Source of the DNA: Chrysomallon squamiferum
Taxonomy: Eukaryota > Mollusca > Gastropoda > Neomphalida > Peltospiridae
Assembly: GCA_012295275.1 (NCBI GenBank)
Contig: CM022674.1
Span: 10,381,292 to 10,427,291 of the forward strand
Length of the DNA: 46,000 nt
Direction: 5' to 3'
Within the stretch, counting starts at the first letter, position 1, and each line of letters begins with the position of its first letter. Position numbers and translations under genes: made by a program. Shown here one piece after another: positions 24,047 to 35,000 of the stretch. The notes below the pieces were generated by a model. That model searched no databases. It was not told where the DNA came from and worked only from the letters and a program-made list of their open reading frames with translations.

Positions 24047-26931
24047 AATTTCTCATCTAATATATTGTTTCTTTCAAATTTCTATAACAGAGACTGGTAA
24101 TAAAAAAAATGGAGATACAGGACAGAAAATTATTGAACCACTAGCATTAGTAAGATATGTATAAATTATGCTTTTCTATTTTGCCAATGCAAGTTATTGG
24201 TATGCTATTCTAAGTTTTGAAAGAGACTGATGTTCAAAACAGAAAAAACACCGAACTATTAGTAAGGTGCGCACTCAAATTTTCATTTACCAATCATGGC
24301 TGCAAATGCACTATAAAGTCATTGCATTTCGAGCCATCTTCTTCTCTTTCACCTGCCTTTCCATTTTTCGTTTTTCAGTGTAAATTTCACATTTCAAATA
24401 TCACATTTCCTCCAATACCTTTTATATAACATAACATATCTTACATGTGATTTACAAATGGAAAAAGTAAAGTATAACACTTAACAGCAAAGTTTATAAA
24501 GTGGGATATTGGTCGGTCTGAAACCTGTGGTAAGTCTTTGAATTGTATATCAATGTAACCTATGCAGTTGGAGTATATCTTGCTTTTGATGACTACAGTC
24601 AGAGACTGCAGTGTTTTTATTCACAGGATGCAACTCCACTGCTCTCACTAATACAAGTAATAATCCTGGTTGTCTTATATGACTTATGAATGGGTTAATT
24701 ACTCATGAAAAATAACCTGACTGACTAATTTTCAAGAAATTAATCCTTTATTTTACATTTTCAATGAAGGATTCTCAACTATGAATATTCTCACTTAAAG
24801 CAGGCATGTGGCTCTTAGTCCTTGTGTGACAAAGGTTTGACTAATTAGTTACTAATTAAAATTTGAAGTTTAATGTCAACACTGGGTCAAGATTCTTGTC
24901 ATGATGCTGTTTTGTATTTAATGAAACTTTGCCTATCTGTTTCAATTGATTTTATAAATATATCTTAGCCCACTGTTTCTGTAAGATTATTAATTAATTA
25001 GCATAAACTGAAATTATTATCAAACCAGATTCAAACTATGGAAAAACAGTACAAATCAAAAGTGATCAAACTTCCTGAAGAATTAAGATACATGTACCAA
25101 ACAGAAAATGTTTCCATGTTCCATCTTATAGTAGTAACAATGCCATTTCCACTGATGACATCTCAAAAATATATGAAAGATACTCCTGTAATTTATAAAT
25201 ATAAATATCATCAATGTCACTCGACCAAAATTATGAAAATGCTTTCATAATTTATAATTTTCCTGAACATAAAACTGCCATTACTCCATTATTATTTTTT
25301 TCAAGTTAGCATCATAAATATGGTATAATTTTATAGTAGTTTCTTTTTTCCACTAATGCAGAAGTAATATAACGATATAGTATCATATACCTACTTTAAA
25401 TTATTTTATTATTATTAAAGTAATGTTATATTTACTTCATTTTAATAAAATGTGTGCGTGCGTGTGTGTGTGTGTGTGTGTGTGTTAATTTTGTTCAAAT
25501 ATGTTTATATGCGTTAATCACTGAGAAAATAATGACAAATTCGGTGAGACGAGTAAATCCTATCACTTTATCAGTATCAGAACATTTAATTATTTGCCAT
25601 CAAATGTCTAAACTTACAAAAGTACGAGCATTTGTTGCCTATTTCTACCACAGCGTTATCATCAGATGACATATGTATTACAGTTACTGACAGAAGAACT
25701 ATAAAAAGATAAATTGAACCCATAATTAAAAGACATTTAGAATTTAAATTTATGTCCCCTATTCTAAATTAGTTTATATAAAATCGAAAAATCAAAATGA
25801 TTTGAAAACGGAATTATAAAAAAATAATAATAAATAGATAAATAAAAGAAAGAAAAAGGAAATAAAGTAATTTAATATATATCTATTAAATGAGAATATT
25901 TTTAAATGCTAATAAATTACTAGTATATGACGCTGATTTATTTATGAATATATTTAAAGTTAATGTTAAGAAAAAGAATGCTTTCGCTTTAATATTTAAC
26001 TGCATTTTATTTTGTACCAACAAATATTGAACTCGGACTTCTGGTTCGGTTTGCGGTAAAATTGTTGACACGGGATCGGATTATGTTAATGTTTATGTTT
26101 TTTATGCGAGATGCGAAAGACATAACGTACCATGTCACAGATACCGATCGATGTTACACGCTTTAGTACTAATGACAGATATTGCTTTTCATAATAAAAA
26201 GAAAGTCAATGACAGTTAATTTTCTTGTAATTTATTTTTGAAAACTTCAGGAGTGAAATTTCTTATTTTTTAATAAACGCATAATTCTAATTTATGAATG
26301 TAGCCGGACATGTGATTCTAGGAAAAAAAGTCATATTTTTAATTAAGATTAAGAAATGAAAGACATTTTGTCTGAGTTTGTTAGTTAATGTTCTTTGATT
26401 TAGTGGTTTAGGCGGATGTTCCACCCAATAACACGAAGAAATTCGGCTAATTACAACTTGATCTTTTGAAGCATTTCCACCTAAACTTTTTTTTTTTTGC
26501 GCGTTGCATGTTTGGTATACATGAACCCCTCATAACAGATTTGGTTACTACCCTTATTGGTATGAATAACTTCCATATTAAACATACTTCTGACACTAGA
26601 GCAAGCTATAGTGATAATATATAGTGAAACACATTTTAACCTGTAATATTTTATAAATAGGAAGCCCTTTGTTTAAATCTATCCTAATCAGTAAGCTAAA
26701 CATAATCCTGCCTAACTAATCCTAATTAATAAGTGTAACAAGTGACCACCTCTGCACAATATGAAGCCCCTTTCTTTAATCTATCCTAATCAATAAGCTT
26801 AACAACTACCCCATACCACATTCAATACTTTTTTCCTGTGATTTTTTTTCCTATACTAAATTGTGACATTTTTCTGTGACTTTTTTTCAGTAACCGGACA
26901 CGTACCCCCATACACCCAGCAAATATATATA
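24047..26931. other. AT-rich DNA upstream of folate-receptor-like exon
   Basis: No gene is recognised. A TG run lies at 25450-25484. About 26660-26820 holds two diverged copies of a block with GAAGCCCCTTT...TTTAATCTATCCTAATCA, roughly 110 bases apart. Upstream exons of the minus-strand folate-receptor-like gene should lie here or beyond, but none could be read with confidence. Confidence 0.5.
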
Positions 26932-27070
26932 CAGTGGTACCGTGACTTACGAGTTTAATTCGTTCCGTGACCGAGCTCGTATCTCAGTTTGCTCGTATAT
27001 CAAATCAGTTTTCCCAACTGAAATTAACTGAAATAATATTAATCCGTTCCAGTATCACAAAACCCTCCCA

Positions 27071-27113
<43 letters not shown>

Positions 27114-27667
27114 GTAGCGTGTTTTTAATGCATTTATAAATGACAAATATTGTATCAAAACAAAATAAAAGAGAATGTAAAGAAATAAATTGGTTTTGTA
27201 AAATATATTTATTTTGGAGATGAGACAAATTATTTTAACGCCTTATGCTGGAGTTACAGCCTTTATCGACTCCTTCAGCTTCAGAATGGTACATATCGTA
27301 GAAGTACTACGCTCGTACTGTCTAGCCAAGTCGACTACATGCACACCTCGCTCATGTTTTTCAAGCTTTAATTCAATGGACATCATCTGCTTCTTCTTCT
27401 CAGCACTGTCCTTTGCATTCACAGAAAAAAGAAATTTGCCAGAACATTGCACAAAACACCGAGTACAACACAACAGAGATGGTTCCGCGGCGAGGTAACC
27501 ACGTTAAGTAAACAAGTGATACCGAGGATGCTGGCCGGATGTTGTGTTGTTCGTTGCGCCAACTAGCGGCGGCGTATCTTTAGCTCGCTCATAACTCGGA
27601 TTTTGGCTCGCAACTCAAAGCAAAAATCGACTGTAACTCGAAAAACTCGTAAGTCGAGGTACCACTG
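26932..27667 (-). mobile_element. Tigger/pogo-like element, internally deleted, with DNA-binding fragment
   Basis: It begins CAGTGGTACCGTGACTTACG and ends, reverse complemented, CAGTGGTACCTCGACTTACG, with TA on both sides, the target used by Tc1/mariner/pogo elements. On the minus strand about 27243-27440 reads EKKKQMMSIELKLEKHERG then VHVVDLARQYERSTSTICTI. This is the pipsqueak-type helix-turn-helix at the start of Tigger/CENP-B-like transposases. No DDE catalytic domain is present. A (TTA)n run occupies 27071-27113. The coding segment is open for about 75 codons only, so the element is non-autonomous. Confidence 0.88.
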
Positions 27668-29229
27668 TATATACATATATATGTACAATACTGTCACCCG
27701 GTGCAATTATGGGTGAAGGCAGCACACTAGCCCTCTCAAAATTAACCAGGTTATATCCACGCAAATAAAATAAAATCTATCTAAGTTACGATTAAAACCG
27801 TTAAGGGTCTAAAACTCTCATCAGCTAATGAAATATAATATATATATATATATATATATATAATTCTGTGATAAGGCCATGTTAACAAAAGGTATGCAAA
27901 GATAACAAAAGAACCAACTAAAGGCGAATGTAGAAACTTGTTTAATAATTGCAATAATCATATTAGTGTATGTTACCTGTGACACTATCCATCTGTCTTC
28001 TGTCCTAAATCACGAATTAGTTCGCACATTACTAATAATTGCTTCCTTTTAGGGCGAAACTAGAGCAGCCGAGGTCAATTCTACCTGACATTTATGCAAT
28101 TTCTAAGTAAGGTTCGTAGTCCTGTTCACCAGGTTTATTTATTTTCTGAAATATGCCTCAGCAGTAAATATACAGTTACGTGGATAATATCACTTATGTA
28201 AAATTTTGGCTTCTTAGAACTAATATTAAAACTTAAAGTAAGACTGTCAGTGTCACCGAGTCAGTAAATGTTTAAAAATGCGGATAATATCCGGGATGTG
28301 GAAGGAAATTTTATTTGTCACCAAACTGTTTAGCATCGGACTTGTAGCGATTTTTAGAAAGACAGTTGTATGTTTTTGTCTGTTGATGTTTAATTTAATA
28401 ATTATTACTGTGATAATGATGATGATGATTAAAATATATTTGTTCATAAACAACTGGAGGCTGGGTCTTCATGTAATGATATATCATTTATATGTCTTTA
28501 TTCATACACTGTGTCACAGTGTGTGAGCCTGTCCATCTCTGTTGGGAAACACAAAAAATAATAATGTAAGAGACAAGAAGAAAGAACATCTATAATAATA
28601 ATAATAATAATAATTTAAAACAAAAAAGTTAGTTAATATTCCTTGATAAATACAGGCAAACATTCTGACAATTTTATTACAATTAAAATACATCATCATT
28701 TATATAACTGTGATTAAAAAAGACTATACATAAGAATCCTTAATTAAGACTTGGTTGATATCCTTTTGCTGCAATCTAATCAGAAAGTGAATTGCCAGAG
28801 GATATTTCTTCTCAAAATTGTAAACTGATTCTTCAACATTTTTTTATGGCTCAGGTTGAAGTACATTACCTGGAAGTGTTGGAAGTAACAACTTAGAATG
28901 CAGTTCTTTCTCCTCTCCTCATTTTCTTTACAAACAACAAAGACTCAGTAAAAAGACTGTATTGAGCAAGAACAAACACACACATCATTTTCACAGCTGT
29001 CAGCTAATTTATGTCTTTATCAAAAGCAATATATGGAAACAAAAGCCTGTTACCAACTGATAAAACAGCAGCTCTAGCCTTCTTTTTATATTGTATCTCC
29101 TGGCAGGATTGTGATTTTATTCAGATGTTTAGATGCCAATTCATTAACATATTTCAAACTATTCTATAATAACTTTGATTATGTCAAAACCCACCCATGA
29201 GGTGTTCAGTGACTGTTGAAGATTTTTTT
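27668..29229. other. Intergenic DNA with microsatellites
   Basis: A (TA)n run at about 27837-27862, an (ATA)n run near 28593-28613, and otherwise unremarkable sequence. The open frames at 28253-28526 on both strands are low in complexity and lack motifs. The part from about 28750 may be the decayed 3' end of the gypsy remnant that follows. Confidence 0.5.
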
Positions 29230-30370
29230 TTTTTTAAAGTTTTCAGATGATTCCAAAGTTCAGTCATCATCTTTTCAACAAAATTCACTCCTTTGTCTGA
29301 TATATAATATATTCTTTTAGAAAGAATATAAAGAAACTGATAAAAATCAGTTCAGCCTTATTGATCTAGGAAACACTGTATTATTTCAAATTATGAATAC
29401 ATACTGTGTACCTACTTTGGATGGTTTTGGACAGAAAATTCATAGGTTAAGTTCAAGATTAGGGTTCAGTCATATTTGTTATTCATTTCACATACAGACT
29501 TGTATAGATTTCTCAACATCTGTCCAGTAGAATCTTTCTTTCAAAAGTGAAATTGTTCTGTCCTTTCACAAAGACCAACATTACCATGAAACTACACAAT
29601 GCTGTCATTCAACAAGAAGAAAATAATACCATCTAACTATAAAAAAAAAACATTCCTCAGCATTATTTGGAAACAAATGAAATTCATCAAATGTCCTTGC
29701 AACTGTAAATTTTCAAAGAACTAAATTCTGCCTAGCTTGGTATTCTGGATGATGAATGGTATTTAAATTTGTATTTGTATTATTTTCTCAAGTCTTCAAC
29801 ATCTATGTTACATCAGTTGTCTCTTACATCTGTTGTCATGTTTATTATTAGTATTAATCACATTTGCAGAAAAACTCAAATTCTCTCTATCTGGTTTGAT
29901 GCATGAACCATTTTGCAGATCACAGCAACAATATTTGCTTCTTGCTTCTTAGGAAATCATAACGTAAATATCTATACTTCACTGTGAAATTGTAGCAGGC
30001 TGAAAAAGAAGATAACCATTTATGGCATGTAACATCTAGATTAGCAATGTATGTCAGAGGATTTATCTGTCATAGCAACAAAAATTATTTAAAAAAAACC
30101 CCAGTTGTATCTTGATTTAACATTACAGGATTGCTCCAAATCTTTCACTCATAGTGCCTGTGTAAGAATCAAATAGTTTTGTGTAGACTGGATCTTCCAA
30201 AATAGGAAGTATCAACAAACATGTTTTTCTTGAAAGCTTCATCTTGTTCTGTTCTCCATTTCCATACTGTATCAGATATAGATTCCTGACATCATCATTA
30301 CTAGGAAGCATCTTTGTGCTTAAGTTCTGATAAAGGTTTAAGACATCTTTGAAAAAATCCTTGTCAAACT
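29230..30370 (-). mobile_element. Decayed Ty3/gypsy pol: RNase H and integrase remnants
   Basis: Read on the minus strand. At about 30370-30123, a FFKDVLNLYQNL helix (typical of the RT-RNase H connection) leads to LLILPILEDPVYTKLFDSYT, which fits the L(T)SAPVLAYPDFSKPF..(D)T start of gypsy RNase H; the key Asp position reads Y-T here. At about 29585-29490, FHGNVGL and DRTISLLKERFYWTDVEKSI are the integrase zinc-finger region. At about 29302-29237, SDKGVNFVEKMMTELWNHLK is the integrase core segment (usual (T/S)DQGxxF). Stops and frameshifts separate these pieces, and a poly-A/T run (29225-29236) follows. The 5' part of pol is absent because the caspase exon begins just beyond. Confidence 0.82.
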
Positions 30371-30410
30371 AATGTTTTATTTCTTTCAGTATTTTTTCTT
30401 TTTCTTTCAG

Positions 30411-30434
30411 ATGACAATTAATTGTTTGTCATGA
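30411..30434 (+). promoter_or_regulatory. Short upstream ORF overlapping the caspase-2 start
   Basis: Directly after a good acceptor (TTTCTTTCAG, to 30410) an ATG opens a seven-codon frame ending in TGA at 30432-30434. The caspase ATG is at 30431-30433, so the two overlap as ATGA. An in-frame TAA at 30419-30421 fixes the caspase start within this exon. Confidence 0.55.
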
Positions 30435-31460
30435 ATCAGACACATAAAGACATTCTACGAACTAAAAGAACTAGGATTATTGAAGAAATTCATGATATAA
30501 AAAGTATTGCATATGCCTTGGAAGAAAATGGAATTATTACTAACTTTATGTTGGAAGAGATTATGGTTAGTGATAACTTTGTTTATATCTTGTTGTTTAA
30601 TACATGTAAATAGAGGTATTTGACATTCCACTGCACATCTGCCCACTGCTGGGTAATTCAAGGACGAAAATTGCCCTATTTGCAAATTGGTGGACAAAAG
30701 CAATCATGCTGTAATGGGAGGCCATGACCATTGTTCAGTTATTAACTGTTCCAATCACAGAAATCCAGGAAATGCATATCAGAAATGTTTGTGGGTAATT
30801 GCATTACACAGAAATGAAAAATAATATATTGTTACTGCAACTAGTTGAAGTGTTTGTTGCTTGGAGTCACAAATACTTAGTAGGGTTTGTACAATGTAGG
30901 TGTTTGTATGAGTATACGAGTAACAGTACAGTCTTCCATATACAATTATATATTATTCCAAGCATAAAGTATGTATACTTGTGCATGTTTGTACTAATTA
31001 CACCTAACAATAACTGTAATAGACACGTAACTGGTTTTAACCTATAATGAAATAAGTTTCTCACATTTCCTTCATAAACAAAAGATTTAATTAAACATGT
31101 GCATGTTTTGTTTGTTGAATATAGTATGTGGCCATGTTGTCAGTGTTTAGTCAGAAATGTGTCTGCAACCAAGTAGTGAATACTCTTGCAGTAAATGGTA
31201 TGACTACAAAGACTTGCCGAACAATCAAGTTATTGCCAATGTTTGTAGTGCGTCTGTGGCGGATGGACACCTGTTAGCCTTGATCTGTACCTGAATTGTT
31301 TTGAGAGGTTGTTTTGCAATTATACTTAGTGTATGTACATAAACATCCACCATTATTAACATATGCTTATGTATATACATACATACAAATTTGTTTATAT
31401 ATATATACACATGTATAAATATATACACATGTATAAATATATACACATGTATAAATATAT

Positions 31461-31497
<37 letters not shown>

Positions 31498-32009
31498 CAT
31501 GCAAACACATGCTGACCTGTCAGAAAGCGTGCCCATTGTAGACATGCTTCACAACAGCTTGCTCTGATTAGCACATTAATTTTTTTTTTCACTTCACACA
31601 CACACACACACACACACACAGATATACAGTGGTACCTTGATTATGAGTGCTCCAACTTATGAGTTTTTCGAACAACACAACATCCGGCCAGCATCCCGTG
31701 TCTCACTCGTTTACTTCACATGCTTACCTTGCCACGGATGCATCTCTGAGTGATTTTGTGCAGTATTTTGCCAAATTGCTTTTTTCTGAAGGATACAATA
31801 TTTCTCATTTATAAATACATTTTTCTTATTTAAAAACATGTTAAAAAAAAAAAAAAAAAAACCAACAACAAATGGGGTGGTTTTGGGGGGGGGCTTGGAC
31901 GGATCAATGGTATTTCAATTAATCTGAATTAGGAAGATTGATTTGATATTTGAGCAAATTGAGATACAAACTCGGTCACGGAATGAATTAAACTCCTAAG
32001 TCAAAGTAC

Positions 32010-32060
<51 letters not shown>

Positions 32061-35000
32061 CATACACATACATAATGTGCTGAGACGCACATATACACTG
32101 TGATGTTGCCATGGGGGGTATTTACAATAGTTATGCATCCACATGTTTCCAGTAAACAAATTGTATATATCCACCTGAGAAATATTTATACATTTTTAAA
32201 CTTTTAAATGCTTGTATGGAATCCCTGTCAAATGTTTTGTTTGTACTTTTTATGAAAGTTTTTTAATCTGGTGTTACCAAAATCCTTTGGTTCATGTCGC
32301 AGAGATTTTGTCACCCATGATAACTTGTTTGTCACACCCCTCAGTTTGTCAAGGGATGTGCATATATGCAGTAGGAATGCAAAATACCTCTGTTCACAGA
32401 AAATTTTATTCAGCTTTTGTTAATAGTTCATATATACATTTGAAAGTACTGAAATATATTTATGCTTTTAAAAACATTTTAAAATAGTTTACATTTGTGT
32501 CTTTTTTAATAGATCTTTAAAGTTCTTTTTATATCATATTCAAGTCTCTTAAAATAATTTTCGTAAAACATCAGCTAAGTTCAGCATAAGACAGAAATAC
32601 AAATGCATATTAAACAAAACACAGTAGACAACCATTTCTTTCAGTCATCACTTTTTCTTTCTTTTCTCACTCTTTTTTTCTGCCTTCCTTTCTTTCTCTG
32701 TTCCAACATGCATACACACACACATACATATGCGTGTGTGTGTGTGTTTATGTGTTTCATCAAAATATTTATCTCACATGAATAATATATTCAAAATACA
32801 TACATACAGCCAGACATATACACATACATACATTCATACATATATACATACCTTGGTGTATATATTATATATATGTATATGTCTCCTTATCTAGGCTAAA
32901 TCTACAGCTACTGATAAGAAAAGAGAACTGCTTACTACTTTGCCAAGACGAGGAGAAAATGCATTTGATAAATTTTATGAAGTCTTAGTCAGCTATGATG
33001 AGTGCTCAGCTGCAGATATTTTGAAACCAGAATTAGCTGCTAAAAGGAAAGCCAACAAAATACAACAACAGAACACAGTTCAGCAACCAGAAGCACAATC
33101 AGTTCATTCACAACTAATTGAAGAAAATGATGATCTGCCAGAAAGTAAGTAATGTTTTTTAAGTAATTATTGTTGTTAAATTCGTGTTTTTTCTTTTAAA
33201 TAATTATTATTGTTAAATCATTTAATAATTGTTATTAAACTAATGTGTTTTATTTTTAAATAATTATTATTTTTAAATTTCTGTTTTTCTGTTAAATAAG
33301 TATTGTTGTTAAATTCCTGTATTTTTCTTTTAAATAATTATTATTGTCAGAGGCCTCATGTTTCCTTTGAATAGTTACTATTAGTAAACTCCTACATTTT
33401 ATATATTTATTTTTATTTATTTACTCTGTTTTTCTTTATTTTATTTTATATTTTTGTATAATTAATTTTGCTACACTATTTTTTGGCCCATTTTGGAAAT
33501 GTTACTTAGTATATAGCAATCTGTGGACATCAACTGATTTCATTTTCTGTAAGATCTTTTTCAGACCTGGCTTTCAAAATAAACATATATTTCATAAATA
33601 CTGATTTTATCTTTCAAACAACAGCACCTATATCCTGATTGATAAAAAAAAAAAAGAATATCAGAAAGAATAGAAATGCCTAACCAAGGAGTTGCCACCC
33701 AGTTGATAGCAAAAGCAAAAATATCTATTTTATTGAATTCTGAAAAAAGTCAGATAGATGAACAAAGAAACAGAGTTAAATGGAAATATATAGATTATAT
33801 AGACAGAAATAATGAAACATTTTCAATTTGCAGATTGACTATAGTTTTATATAATACAAAAAAAAAAAAAGAAGTGATATTGTGTTACAGACTTCTGTTT
33901 TATGTAATATCTTGTACATTATTTTGAGACTAATAATTTGTTTTGTCTTTATAAGAATGGCCGGATGAATCATTAATTGATTGTGAAGTCAGTGTTAAGA
34001 CATGTGATGTCCCTGGTCCAATGTGTGAACTATTTCGGAGGTCTCAAGACCAAAGTTCAAGGGTAATTTTTCTTTTATGTATGTCTATGATCTGATATGC
34101 ACAACAATTGGTTCTTTTCAAATAATCAGTCTATTTGGCTGCTGATATATATATATATACTTATAACGATACTGTGATATTGTTCAATGGTTTCTTTCAG
34201 ATATATCTGTAATCTTAAAAGGAAAGCCTTAATTATTTCATTGTGTTTATTTGTGTTTTGTGTGCGTCACTGTGTGTTAGGTAGAAGTTCTCCATCTATT
34301 CCATAAATAGACGTATGTGTGCGTTTTCTGTGTTTGTGGTATTTGTTGTTTTTATGTTGTCTGTTATTAGTGGTTTGTATCTGCTTGTGAGTTACATATG
34401 TGCTTGTTGTTCTTTGTGTTTGTTTTACTTGTGTTGTGTCTGTGTTTCTTATCTTTGTGATATATTATCAGTGTATATGGATGTGTTGTTCTTTGCATTC
34501 GTATTATTTGTGTTGTTGTTTGTGGTTGTGTTATTTTTGTTTGTGTTTGTTATTTGTGTTTATTGTGTCTGTTTTTTTGTATGTTGTTAATGTGCATGGA
34601 TATGTTGTCATGTTTATGCTATTTGTCTATGACTGTATATCTTATACTCAGACTGTGTAAGTTTTTAACTAAGTTGTAAAATTAATGTCTTTTCAAAATT
34701 ATTTAATGCTGTCATAATTAGATTTATCATTCTATTATATTATTGTTTAATTTTTTCTTATTGATATCATTTATTTTCTTAATTGATAGTAGTAATAATA
34801 TTACTGTTATTCACTTATTGTTGCTGTTAATGTTAATGTTTATAATTAACATCATCATAATTATAATTATTATTATCATTATTTTTATTATTTTTATCAT
34901 CATTATTATTATTATTACCAGTATTAATAATAGTACATTAACTGTACTTATTTCTCATAGGATTTACAAAAATCAAAGTGTGCCACGAGGTAAAGCTGTA

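Larger units (their letters stand above)
30566..32894 (+). other. Caspase-2 intron 1
   Basis: It contains an 18-bp tandem repeat (ACACATGTATAAATATAT, three to four copies, about 31406-31466), a (TA)n run to 31492, a dispersed motif at 31535-31582, (CA)n at 31599-31620, and a Tigger-like element at 31627-32014 with (TA)n after it. No coding sequence is seen. Confidence 0.7.

Noticed and set aside
28097-28130. GGTTCGTAGTCC, resembling a tRNA B box
   Set aside because: No A box at the right distance and no cloverleaf could be drawn; chance match.
34315-34660. Two overlapping plus-strand frames rich in C, V, L and F
   Set aside because: Product of a GT-rich low-complexity stretch within a caspase-2 intron.
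34743-34960. Upstream part of the frame 34743-35183 (poly-I stretch)
   Set aside because: ATT/ATC repeat read through in frame; the real exon begins at the acceptor ending at 34960.
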